NCBI GenBank assembly: GCA_947632475.1
Contig: CANRPI010000010.1
Coordinates: forward strand, 1-35,948
Reading direction: 5' to 3'
DNA length: 35,948 bases
From: an uncultured Clostridia bacterium
GTDB lineage: Bacteria; Bacillota; Clostridia; TANB77; CAG-508
Position numbers and translations under genes: made by a program. This document shows positions 25,078 to 31,484 of this stretch, in pieces. Under the pieces are notes generated by a model. The model did not search any database, was not told the DNA's origin, and worked only from the letters and a program-made list of their open reading frames with translations. Position 1 is the stretch's first letter; every line of letters starts with the position of its first letter.

Positions 25078-25716
25078 TTATATTACTCCACCTGTCCATT
25101 TTGCAAAACCTATTTTGTAGTTATTTGTTCCGTCTACCTTATATCTTACCATTGGTCTATTATTAAATATTCCAAAGCAATCGCATTTTTCATACGGACT
25201 TAAATATCCTATATATTTTGTTAAATCTGTGTCTGAATATATATTTTCCCTTGTACTACCATTTTTATATCTTCTCACTGGTTCATCACTTCCTTTTATT
25301 TCATTTGGGCTTACAACGTTAGTTTTTGCTTGTCCTAGTTTGTTTGCTACATCATTTTTGAATTTTATCCATTCATTTGGATTATTTACATAGTAACGAG
25401 GATAATCTTTTCCTGTTACATCATAATGTCTTATAATGTTATTTACACTTAGTCCATATCTTTTACAAATATCTGCACATAATTCCACTAAACTATTATA
25501 TGTAGCATCATTAAATTTTCCCTCCCAATCTGGGTGGCAATCTTCTATTCCTATGGAGTTTCTATTTCTACTATATGAACCACTATGGAAGGCTACTTCA
25601 TTTTCTGGAATACATCTTATTATTTCTCCATTTAATCCAATTATATAATTATTCCATACATTATAGGGTCTAATGCGAGAGCAAATTTTGCTAAAACTCC
25701 TACTATTATGTAGCAT
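25078..25716 (-). pseudogene. Phage-type N-acetylmuramoyl-L-alanine amidase remnant
   Basis: The frame is open for 212 codons, but only from about residue 21 (NNYIIGLNGEIIRCIPENEV) is it Amidase_2: AFHSGSYSRNRNSIGIED, then NNIIRHYDVTGKDYPRYY, then a C-terminal SH3-like tail (about 150-212, RENIYSDTDLTKYIGYLSPY). The first 20 codons are holin sequence read in the wrong frame. The N-terminal strand with the first zinc His is therefore missing. The usual GKxCP zinc Cys is Tyr here (GKDYP). It has no Shine-Dalgarno of its own. This is a truncated endolysin, probably inactive, from a lost prophage. Confidence 0.75.
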
Positions 25717-25841
25717 AATTCAGCACATTTTTTACCTAATCCATCTCTCATTTTTGAACTTGATACTGTTTTATCTTTCCATGCTCCATAATATCCTGTA
25801 ATAACATCTAAAGCCATTAAAATTGCTGGAACTAAAATAGC
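25641..25841 (-). pseudogene. Phage holin remnant (3' part)
   Basis: Minus-strand frame ending at TAA 25641-25643 reads AILVPAILMALDVITGYYGA, WKDKTVSSSKMRDGLGKKCA, ELCYIIVGVLAKFALALDP. This matches the style of small phage holins (two or three membrane segments, DxxTGxxxAW). Its head is cut off at the palindrome (25842-25896), where no start codon is available, and its tail runs straight into the amidase in another frame. Holin next to endolysin is the standard lysis cassette, so one deletion probably fused the two. Confidence 0.7.
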
Positions 25842-25896
25842 TCAGGGTCATTTCATAAAATATTACAATTTATAATATTTTATGAAATGACCCTGA
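25842..25896. repeat. Perfect 24-bp inverted repeat (possible mobile-element end pair)
   Basis: Arm 25842-25865 begins TCAGGGTCATTTCATAAAAT. Its exact reverse complement is at 25873-25896, around the 7-base loop CAATTTA. No U-run follows on either strand, so it is not an ordinary terminator. It lies exactly where the holin remnant is cut, suggesting an inserted MITE-like element or the joined ends of a lost insertion sequence. Identity not known. Confidence 0.85.
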
Positions 25897-25913
25897 AAAC
25901 ACTTGACTTAATA

Positions 25914-25942
25914 TTGTCATTTTATAGGATATATTGTATAAT
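25914..25942 (+). promoter_or_regulatory. Promoter of the small-peptide gene
   Basis: TTGTCA (25914-25919), 17-bp spacer, TATAAT (25937-25942). It starts a leader of about 32 bases in which CTCC (25963-25966) can pair with GGAG of the Shine-Dalgarno (25972-25975). Confidence 0.8.
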
Positions 25943-25981
25943 AAAAATGTTCCTTTAATTACCTCCAGAAAGGAGCAGATT

Positions 25982-26065
25982 ATGGATAATAATCAATTGA
26001 TTGTGTTCTTAGTAATGCTAGCAATAGTATTAACGAATGGGCATAATCACAAAGACCAAGACTAG
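25982..26065 (+). CDS. 27-aa hydrophobic peptide, candidate type I toxin
   Basis: ATG 25982, Shine-Dalgarno AAAGGAGC upstream, TAG at 26063-26065. The peptide is MDNNQ, then one membrane segment LIVFLVMLAIVL, then a polar tail TNGHNHKDQD. Size, single membrane helix and charged or polar C-terminal tail resemble the toxins of type I systems (Fst/Ldr, TxpA and BsrG classes). The sequence itself is not one I recognise. It has its own promoter, ends at the shared terminator 26087-26127, and faces a perfect minus-strand promoter at 26261-26289. A near-repeat of its start region lies at 26141-26173. Alternative: a small prophage lysis peptide, since lysis-gene remnants are adjacent. Confidence 0.65.
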   Translation: MDNNQLIVFLVMLAIVLTNGHNHKDQD

Positions 26066-26081
26066 GTACTTTATTAAGTAC
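26066..26081 (+). other. Small hairpin after the peptide gene
   Basis: GTACTT-TATT-AAGTAC, a 6-bp stem with a 4-base loop directly after the stop codon and before the terminator stem. It could protect the mRNA 3' region or form part of the RNA-RNA contact. Confidence 0.4.
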
Positions 26082-26086
26082 ATAGC

Positions 26087-26127
26087 AAAAGAGTAGGAAG
26101 CCTCAACAATTTCCTACTCTTTTTTTG
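26087..26127. terminator. Bidirectional terminator between peptide gene and antisense RNA
   Basis: AAAAGAGTAGGAA (26087-26099) pairs with TTCCTACTCTTTT (26111-26123), a 13-bp perfect stem with an 11-base loop. There are seven or more T on the plus strand and four T on the minus strand. Shared by the two convergent transcripts. Confidence 0.88.
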
Positions 26128-26140
26128 TTTTTCTCATTAT

Positions 26141-26173
26141 CTCCATAATTGGAGCTATGAATAATAATCAATT
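26141..26173 (+). repeat. Second copy of the peptide-gene start region
   Basis: CTCC-6 nt-GGAGC-1 nt-ATGAATAATAATCAATT here matches CTCC-5 nt-GGAGC-5 nt-ATGGATAATAATCAATT at 25963-25998. In this copy the frame stops at once (TTA TAA), so it is not a second gene. Either a decayed tandem copy or a direct repeat that serves RNA pairing. Confidence 0.75.
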
Positions 26174-26260
26174 ATAATATAATACCGACCAAAGTATTAT
26201 ACTATTTGAATAGATGGAGTGAATTAGTATACATTATCTCTCTGTTTCTATTCTGTATTT

Positions 26261-26289
26261 ATTATACTATGGAATAATAAAATTGTCAA
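26261..26289 (-). promoter_or_regulatory. Perfect consensus promoter facing the small-peptide gene
   Basis: Minus-strand TTGACA (26284-26289), 17-bp spacer, TATAAT (26261-26266). No protein gene lies downstream on this strand until the amidase remnant, so its product is best read as an RNA. The following 26290-26457 hold only a weak TTTTCAA/TTGAAAA inverted repeat near 26386-26407. Confidence 0.85.
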
Positions 26290-26457
26290 ACATAATAAAA
26301 AATATTCAGAAATAAAGATTATTATTATCCTATAAATTAAAATAATTTATTCATTTTATTTTATAAGATATATTTAATGACCGTTTTTCAAGATATTATT
26401 TGAAAACTTGCCAAGATCAAAATCTCTCATTTTTTTGAAACAGATTCTATTAAACCT

Positions 26458-27129
26458 TTAAATTTCTTTTTTTTCATAAATTCTGCAAGAAATAGCAAAT
26501 GATAATATATATAGTATTATTACTGAAATTCCTAATATTGCTATTAAATAATCTTTTAACATTATAAACAAAATATCTAATGAAATATTAAAAAATTTCA
26601 TTAAAGTAGTAATAATTAAAGATATACCTAACATTAAAACCACAATCATAATCATTTGTATAATTCTTCCTTTTTCAGCTCCAAATCTATACATAATTGG
26701 TATTTGAAACACTTGTAGAAACATAATAGCTAACAAACTTCCAATTATAATTGCTAATGTATTACTTAAAATTTCTTTGTCAATTATATTTCCCGTTTTT
26801 ATACATTGAATTAGTATGGAAAACACTAATCCTAATAAACTACCAAACAATGTAAATAATAAAATATAAATGTATCTTGCTTTTACCATATCTTTTCTGT
26901 TAACAGGAAATGTAAGCAAATATCTATCTGTTTTTGCTAAACTATCATAACTAAAACTACTTATAGCTATCATTCCAAAACATAATGGCATAAAAATAGG
27001 AAAAAAGCTTGACATTTCATCATTTAAAAATGCACTTCCCATAAATATTACTATCATGGCTATTACTGTTGATTTGTATGATTTTAATGTTTGAAAGTCT
27101 TTTACAATCAACCCTTTTACAGTATTCAT
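26458..27129 (-). CDS. ABC-2 type transporter permease
   Basis: 223 aa, mostly membrane: about six hydrophobic segments, such as STVIAMIVIFMGSAFL, FFPIFMPLCFGMIAISSF, YIYILLFTLFGSLLGLVFSI and IIQMIMIVVLMLGISLI. The soluble loop LAKTDRYLLTFPVNRKDMVKARY is typical of the ABC2 permease family in which YLLxxPxxRxxxVxxRY follows the second segment. One base separates it from the ATPase gene, and AAGGGGGAT lies before its ATG. Substrate unknown; such GntR-ABC-permease sets often respond to cell-envelope agents. Confidence 0.87.
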   Translation of the reverse strand: MNTVKGLIVKDFQTLKSYKSTVIAMIVIFMGSAFLNDEMSSFFPIFMPLCFGMIAISSFSYDSLAKTDRYLLTFPVNRKDMVKARYIYILLFTLFGSLLGLVFSILIQCIKTGNIIDKEILSNTLAIIIGSLLAIMFLQVFQIPIMYRFGAEKGRIIQMIMIVVLMLGISLIITTLMKFFNISLDILFIMLKDYLIAILGISVIILYILSFAISCRIYEKKEI

Positions 27130-27130
27130 T

Positions 27131-27988
27131 TTATTTATCCCCCTTTATATAAATTAACATTATATCTTCTATTGTAGGTTTATCTATTATTGAAATATCA
27201 TATTTTCTTTTGAATTCATGTTTATTTTCAATTAAGACATCGTATTCATACCTAGTTTTTCTATATTTTATATAGTCATTTTTGTTAATATTTTTAAATT
27301 GTTTTTCATCACATCTTGCTATCCCATAATTTTCTATAAGTTCATCTTTAGATTTTGTAAAAATAATTTTCCCATTATTTATAAATGTAATGTAGTCAGC
27401 AATGTGTTCTAAATCTGATGTAATATGACTAGATACAAATATTGAGTGTTCTCCATCTTCTATAAATTCTTGAAAAATATCTAATATGTCATTTCGTGCT
27501 ACAGGATCTAAACCAGAAGTTGGCTCATCTAATATTAGTAATTTGGGTTTATGTGCTAAAGCTGTCGCTATTTTTAATTTCATTTTCATACCACTTGAAT
27601 AGTCTTTTGAAATCTTATTTATTGGAAGATTAAATTTTTCTATATATTTAAAATATAATTCTTCATCCCAATATTTATAAAAGTTTTTCATAATTTTGTT
27701 TATTCCTTTTGGACTTAGATATTCTGATAAGAAACTGTCATCTAATATAACACCTATATTTTGCTTTATTTCTTTTTCATTCTGATCTAAATTCATTCCA
27801 AATATCTTTACAGTTCCTTTTGTTCTTTTTGTAATATTTAAAATTGTTTTTATCGTTGTTGTTTTTCCTGCTCCATTTTCGCCTATAAATCCCATAATCA
27901 TTCCTTTAGGTAGTGTGATATTAATATTTTGTAATTCGAAGTCTTTATATTTTTTTGTTAAGTTTTTAACTTCTAATATGTTTTCCAT
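27131..27988 (-). CDS. ABC transporter ATP-binding protein
   Basis: 285 aa from ATG 27986-27988, preferred over an ATG 21 bases earlier because GGGGAGG lies between. Walker A GENGAGKTTTIK, signature YSSGMKMKLKIA, Walker B LLILDEPTSGLDP, and the switch His in SIFVSSHITSDLE are all present, so it should be active. The C-terminal 70 residues form the accessory region common in ABC-2 exporters of the CcmA type. It is encoded right after the GntR gene and before the permease gene in one operon. Confidence 0.93.
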   Translation of the reverse strand: MENILEVKNLTKKYKDFELQNINITLPKGMIMGFIGENGAGKTTTIKTILNITKRTKGTVKIFGMNLDQNEKEIKQNIGVILDDSFLSEYLSPKGINKIMKNFYKYWDEELYFKYIEKFNLPINKISKDYSSGMKMKLKIATALAHKPKLLILDEPTSGLDPVARNDILDIFQEFIEDGEHSIFVSSHITSDLEHIADYITFINNGKIIFTKSKDELIENYGIARCDEKQFKNINKNDYIKYRKTRYEYDVLIENKHEFKRKYDISIIDKPTIEDIMLIYIKGDK

Positions 27989-27992
27989 AATA

Positions 27993-28370
27993 TTATTTTT
28001 CCTCCCCATATAAAATATCTATCATGCTTTGCATTTCTTCTTTGGAAATTTTACTTATTTTAGCAATAGAAACAGCTGTATCTATTAGATTTTCTACCTT
28101 TTGCAGTTGTTCTTCTCTTATGATTTCTACATTTTTATTTGCTACATAAGTTCCTTTTGATGCAATAGTTTTAACATATCCTTCTTGCTCTAATTGTTCA
28201 TAAGCATTTTTTGTAGTTATAACACTTATTCTTAAGTCTTTTGCTAAACTTCTAATTGAGGGTAATATTTCTCCTGCTTTTAGTTCATTAGATATTATCT
28301 TGCTTTTAATCTGTTCTTTTATTTGCTCATATATAGGTATGTTACTTGAATTACTTATTATTATATTCAT
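27993..28370 (-). CDS. GntR-family regulator, YtrA type
   Basis: 125 aa. The N-terminal winged helix (IPIYEQIKEQIKSKIISNEL, KAGEILPSIRSLAKDLRISV, TTKNAYEQLEQEGYVKTIAS) is a textbook GntR domain. The C-terminus is a short helical dimerisation stretch of about 50 residues, as in the YtrA subfamily that controls ABC transporter operons. GAAGGAG precedes the ATG. Its promoter contains a long inverted repeat at the -10 (28392-28414), consistent with autoregulation. Confidence 0.93.
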   Translation of the reverse strand: MNIIISNSSNIPIYEQIKEQIKSKIISNELKAGEILPSIRSLAKDLRISVITTKNAYEQLEQEGYVKTIASKGTYVANKNVEIIREEQLQKVENLIDTAVSIAKISKISKEEMQSMIDILYGEEK

Positions 28371-28391
28371 ATTTTTAATTTTCTCCTTCTT

Positions 28392-28431
28392 TGTATATAT
28401 ACAGTATATACAGTTATTTTAAAAAAGTCAA
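28392..28431 (-). promoter_or_regulatory. GntR operon promoter with palindromic operator
   Basis: Minus-strand TTGACT (28426-28431), 17-bp spacer, TATACT (28403-28408). The -10 lies inside ACTGTATATACTGTATATATACA (28392-28414, written 5' to 3' in two parts: ACTGTATATACT, GTATATATACA), made of overlapping GTATATAC half-sites. This is the likely binding site of the GntR product. Confidence 0.65.
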
Positions 28432-28449
28432 TATTTTTTATAAAAAAAT

Positions 28450-28482
28450 AAAAGATTATCTTTTTTATATTGATAATCTTTT
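28450..28482 (-). terminator. Terminator of the methyltransferase gene
   Basis: AAAAGATTATC (28450-28460) pairs with GATAATCTTTT (28472-28482). A TTTTATTTTTTT tail follows on the minus strand. Confidence 0.85.
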
Positions 28483-28504
28483 ACATTTCAATTATTTTCT
28501 CTAG

Positions 28505-29083
28505 TTATGTTTTTTTTGCTATTATGTCAAAAGTATGCCAATGTTTTATTTTTCCAAGACCTGTTTTTCCATCTCTTTCATTTTCTTGAAATTGTATGAT
28601 TTCGAATTTATTGAATAGATTAAGTACTTGTTCTTTAGATAGAAATACCATTTTTTCTTTCATTGATACCCAAGAGTCATTTAAACCAAAAAAATTTCCT
28701 ACAAAATATCCACCACTATTTATACTATTTACTATTTCGTTCCAAAACTCATGAAAGTAGCTTTGATTACAAAATGGTAGACTAAAATTTGAAACAATTA
28801 AATCATTTTTTCCTAATGTAGTATTTTCAAAGTTTTGACATATAAATTTAAACCTTTTTAATTCTTCTGAATTTAAATTGTTTTCAATAATATTTTTGGT
28901 ATTTTCTCTGTCTAATGCAGTTACATTCCAATTATTTTTTATTAAAAATATTGTATCTCTACCTGCCCCACATCCTAAATCAATTGCATTTCCATGATTA
29001 GTTCCTATTTCAATAAATTTTTTTATATTACTATGAGGCATTGAATTTTTAGTATTTTCATAAAATTTTTCTATGTTTTTCAA
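28505..29083 (-). CDS. Class I SAM-dependent methyltransferase
   Basis: About 192 aa. Motif I AIDLGCGAGRDTIFLIKNNW binds SAM. VTALDRENT is the acidic loop after strand 2, and LIVSNFSLPFCNQSYFHEFW the post-II region with the NPPY-like position replaced. The fold resembles TehB/ubiE-type small-molecule methyltransferases. A TTG at 29081-29083 is taken as start (AAGGA 9 bases upstream); another TTG three codons earlier is too close to it. It lies 86 bases past the radical SAM gene in the same direction but behind a strong terminator, so its role in peptide modification is only possible, not shown. Confidence 0.82.
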   Translation of the reverse strand: MKNIEKFYENTKNSMPHSNIKKFIEIGTNHGNAIDLGCGAGRDTIFLIKNNWNVTALDRENTKNIIENNLNSEELKRFKFICQNFENTTLGKNDLIVSNFSLPFCNQSYFHEFWNEIVNSINSGGYFVGNFFGLNDSWVSMKEKMVFLSKEQVLNLFNKFEIIQFQENERDGKTGLGKIKHWHTFDIIAKKT

Positions 29084-29135
29084 ATATTTCAAATCCTTTC
29101 GTATTATTTTATATCATAAAAAAGGAAAAAAAACA

Positions 29136-29171
29136 AGAGAGTAAGAATTAAAATTAAAATTCCTACTCTCT
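29136..29171. terminator. Strong terminator after the radical SAM gene
   Basis: AGAGAGTA (29136-29143) pairs with TACTCTCT (29164-29171), continued by AATT/AATT pairing in the loop. On the minus strand TTGTTTTTTTT follows. On the plus strand CATTTTTT also follows. Confidence 0.88.
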
Positions 29172-29177
29172 CATTTT

Positions 29178-30215
29178 TTAGAAAGTTTTCCAACACTGAG
29201 GATCCCTCGAATAGAAATTACCTGTTAAACATTTTGCAACAGCAGGACAACCTCTACAGAAATTTTTTAGTTCACATTTAGAGCAATGCTCGAAATCATC
29301 GAATTTACGATATTCTTCCAATTTTTCTCCATAAAAAATATCACAAATAGATTCTTCAGGAACTTTGCCAATGGGAGAAACGCATCTTCTACAAGCATAT
29401 ACAGTACCGTCTGACAGAGTAGTTATGTGACTTATCCCACAATGACATCCGTCAATAATGAGATTGTCTGGATTATCAATGTCGTCTATTGTAAATAATC
29501 CTTTTTCGTAAAGATATAGATTCCAAAGATGATCCTTAAGAGCAAATCTTGTTTTTCCATCTTTGTATTGATTAAACTTACTCCACATTCTATCTAAAAA
29601 TAATTTGTATTCATTAGGAGATGGAAGTAAATCAAAATCATTAGGATTAGGACAATACCGCGCAAAAGCAAAATTGTCCACTTCATGCTCTACAACAATA
29701 TCTACTAAGTCGGGTAATTCGTTAATATTAGTTTTTGAAACTGTGGACATAATTGCAGTACTAATATTACTGTTTTTGAAGTATTTAATGCTTTCAAGTG
29801 TTGCATCAAAAGACCCCGGTCTTCTGATGTAATCATGTGTTTCCTTTAGTCCATCTATAGACATTTGGTAACTATGACACCCTAAGGCTTCAAGTTTTGA
29901 GACTATCTCATAGTTTATATGAAATGGATTGCCTAAGATAGAAAAAGGTACGTTATTTGCATTAACTATTTCAAGAAATTCCCAAATTCTAGGATACAGT
30001 AAAGGATCTCCTCCTGTAATTGTTAAAATAGGATTTGCATTCATTACTTTACAAGAATTAATAAAGTTATGCAAAATTTTTTCTAGTTCTTCCAAAGGAA
30101 GTTCATAAATGTGGTCCTTCTCTTTTCCTTGATAAATGTAGCAATGTTTGCATCTTTGGTCACATCTGTCTGTTATGTGCCATTGCATAGCAAATCTCGT
30201 ATTATTGTTGCTCAC
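29178..30215 (-). CDS. Radical SAM/SPASM peptide maturase
   Basis: 345 aa, GTG start at 30213-30215 with AAGGAAGGAG upstream. The radical SAM cluster Cys18, Cys22, Cys25 is in CDQRCKHCY. ITGGDPLLYP (about 66-75) is the SAM-binding GGDP/GGEP motif. The C-terminal SPASM domain (about 255-345) has eleven Cys, including CHCG, YACRRC, CSKC, FCRGCP and a final QCW, enough for two auxiliary Fe-S clusters. SPASM enzymes modify ribosomal peptides, often by thioether formation at Cys. The gene just upstream encodes a six-Cys peptide, the obvious substrate. An ACGX-type or ranthipeptide-type system is possible; I cannot assign the subclass. Confidence 0.9.
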   Translation of the reverse strand: MSNNNTRFAMQWHITDRCDQRCKHCYIYQGKEKDHIYELPLEELEKILHNFINSCKVMNANPILTITGGDPLLYPRIWEFLEIVNANNVPFSILGNPFHINYEIVSKLEALGCHSYQMSIDGLKETHDYIRRPGSFDATLESIKYFKNSNISTAIMSTVSKTNINELPDLVDIVVEHEVDNFAFARYCPNPNDFDLLPSPNEYKLFLDRMWSKFNQYKDGKTRFALKDHLWNLYLYEKGLFTIDDIDNPDNLIIDGCHCGISHITTLSDGTVYACRRCVSPIGKVPEESICDIFYGEKLEEYRKFDDFEHCSKCELKNFCRGCPAVAKCLTGNFYSRDPQCWKTF

Positions 30216-30241
30216 AGATAGGCTCCTTCCTTATTTTTAAA

Positions 30242-30270
30242 ATGGGGCAGTAATAATATTGCTGCCCCAT
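30242..30270 (-). terminator. Attenuator-like hairpin between precursor and maturase genes
   Basis: ATGGGGCAG (30242-30250) and CTGCCCCAT (30262-30270): perfect 9-bp GC-rich stem, 11-base loop, followed by TTTT on the minus strand. It lies before the Shine-Dalgarno of the maturase gene. A partial terminator here would give more precursor than enzyme. Confidence 0.7.
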
Positions 30271-30290
30271 CCTAAAATAATGTTGCTTGC

Positions 30291-30308
30291 TGTACCACTA
30301 ATGGTACA
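30291..30308 (-). other. Second hairpin behind the precursor gene
   Basis: TGTACCA-CTAA-TGGTACA, a 7-bp stem, ten bases past the precursor stop codon. Perhaps an mRNA 3' stability element. Confidence 0.5.
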
Positions 30309-30318
30309 CTACGAGTTA

Positions 30319-30516
30319 CTATTCATTGTCGTAGCTACAAGAGCTACAGCTGCCGCCCGAACAACCTCCATAGCAGTTGCACGAGCAATCACTTGCAATT
30401 GCATTTTTGAGTTTGGAAGCTTTTCCATAACCCAAAAAGCTCTGTGCAGATGAACGCCTTCTATAGCGTACACCTTGCACCCAGTGATTCATCCGCCTGA
30501 TGCTTTTCCCTTTCAT
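30319..30516 (-). CDS. Six-Cys precursor peptide of a radical SAM RiPP
   Basis: 65 aa. ATG 30514-30516 has a near-perfect AGAAAGGAGG upstream. Residues 1-41 form a basic leader (MKGKSIRRMNHWVQGVRYRR, then RSSAQSFLGYGKASKLKNAI). Residues 42-65 are a Cys/Gly/Ser core (SDCSCNCYGGCSGGSCSSCS, then YDNE) with Cys at 44, 46, 48, 52, 57 and 60. No membrane segment or Sec signal. A consensus promoter (30588-30616) drives it, and the maturase gene follows within about 100 bases. The DNA here is clearly richer in G and C than the flanks. By layout it is a RiPP precursor; the exact family is not recognised. Confidence 0.85.
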   Translation of the reverse strand: MKGKSIRRMNHWVQGVRYRRRSSAQSFLGYGKASKLKNAIASDCSCNCYGGCSGGSCSSCSYDNE

Positions 30517-30543
30517 AGGGACCTCCTTTCTAGGGTGCTTTAC

Positions 30544-30561
30544 TTAGAGCAATAGCTCTAA
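30544..30561 (-). other. Hairpin in the precursor 5' leader
   Basis: TTAGAGC-AATA-GCTCTAA (plus-strand sense), a perfect 7-bp stem with a tetraloop, between promoter and Shine-Dalgarno of the precursor gene. Possibly a 5' stabiliser. Confidence 0.5.
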
Positions 30562-30587
30562 ATAATATGTAAATATATTACGTTTGC

Positions 30588-30616
30588 ATAATACTACATT
30601 TTTTAATATTTGTCAA
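30588..30616 (-). promoter_or_regulatory. Promoter of the RiPP precursor gene
   Basis: Minus-strand TTGACA (30611-30616), 17-bp spacer, TATTAT (30588-30593): one base from perfect consensus. Confidence 0.85.
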
Positions 30617-30643
30617 TATTTTCCAGAATTATTTTCTAATTTT

Positions 30644-31465
30644 TTATGCACTCTTTAGTTCTAATCTTAATTTATCTGCTATCATTGCAATAAATTCGCT
30701 GTTTGTTGGCTTGCCTTTGCTTGCTGATATTGTGTATCCAAAGATATTTTCTACTGCTTCTTGTTGTCCTCTTCCCCATGCTACTTCTATTGCATGGCGA
30801 ATTGCCCTTTCTACTCTTGATGGAGTTGTACTGAATTTGCTTGCTATTCTAGGATATAAACTTTTTGTTATTTGGTTTATAACATCTATGTCATTTACTA
30901 CCATCATTATAGCTTCTCTTAAATATTGATATCCCTTAATGTGTGCTGGTACTCCTACTTCATGAATTATGTTTGTTACAAGTGCTTCCAAGTTTTCTTC
31001 TTTTTTGCTATCACTGTATGATAAATCTATGTATTGCATTTTTGTCTCTTTTGACGTAAAGTAATTGTTTGCCTGTTCAGGCTTAAAATATTTTATTTCT
31101 CTTATTCTTTTTATTAGTAATTCAATATCAAATGGTTTTACTACATAATATTCTGCTCCTAATGATATGGCTTTTTTTGTTATTTTGTCTTGTCCTACTG
31201 CTGATAACATTATGCAAGTTGGCTTTTTGGTTTCTGGCATTTCAGAATTTACATATTCTAATACTCCTAGTCCATCTAAATGTGGCATTATTACATCTAA
31301 TAGTGCTACATCTGGATTAATATTTTCAAGCATTTCTACTGCTTCGGTTCCATCTTTAGCCATTCCTATTACTTGCATATCTTCTTGCGAATTAATATAT
31401 GAAGATAATGTGTGACTAAAATCTTGATTGTCGTCTGCAATCAATACACTGACTTTTTCTTTCAT
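30644..31465 (-). CDS. spo0A: Sporulation master regulator Spo0A
   Basis: 273 aa response regulator. Receiver domain 1-120 has acidic Asp11/Asp12 (LIADDNQDF), phosphoacceptor Asp57 (VALLDVIMP), and Lys110 (YVVKPFD). Spo0A_C effector domain 157-270: [20 protein letters not shown], then [20 protein letters not shown] (recognition helix) and [16 protein letters not shown]. All key residues are kept, so the organism should be able to sporulate or descends from spore formers. It has its own promoter (31507-31535), with a palindrome at the transcription start. The Spo0E-like gene at 17934-18104 encodes a likely antagonist. Confidence 0.97.
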   Translation of the reverse strand: MKEKVSVLIADDNQDFSHTLSSYINSQEDMQVIGMAKDGTEAVEMLENINPDVALLDVIMPHLDGLGVLEYVNSEMPETKKPTCIMLSAVGQDKITKKAISLGAEYYVVKPFDIELLIKRIREIKYFKPEQANNYFTSKETKMQYIDLSYSDSKKEENLEALVTNIIHEVGVPAHIKGYQYLREAIMMVVNDIDVINQITKSLYPRIASKFSTTPSRVERAIRHAIEVAWGRGQQEAVENIFGYTISASKGKPTNSEFIAMIADKLRLELKSA

Positions 31466-31484
31466 AATTCCCTCCTAAAATATT

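Larger units (their letters stand above)
26085..26254 (-). ncRNA. Candidate antisense antitoxin RNA
   Basis: Predicted transcript from the perfect promoter at 26261-26289, running toward the peptide gene and ending at the 26087-26123 stem, which is followed by TTTT on this strand; about 170 bases. It holds no ORF with a Shine-Dalgarno. It contains the complement of ATGAATAATAATCAATT (26157-26173). That can therefore pair in trans with ATGGATAATAATCAATT at the peptide start (25982-25998), with one G-U pair. Start and end points are predicted from promoter and hairpin only. Confidence 0.55.

Noticed and set aside
26157..26178. Second toxin gene copy
   Set aside because: The frame stops after six codons (TTA TAA), so only the start region is repeated.
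26085..26254. Protein-coding gene on the minus strand behind the perfect promoter
   Set aside because: Only a ten-codon frame with no proper Shine-Dalgarno is present, so an RNA product is more likely.
28505..29083. Methyltransferase as a firm member of the RiPP cluster
   Set aside because: A strong terminator separates it from the maturase gene and its motifs fit general small-molecule methyltransferases; kept only as a possibility.
30259..30453. 64-aa plus-strand ORF opposite the RiPP precursor
   Set aside because: It is the antisense of the precursor gene, lacks a ribosome site and promoter, and its composition mirrors the Cys/Gly codons.
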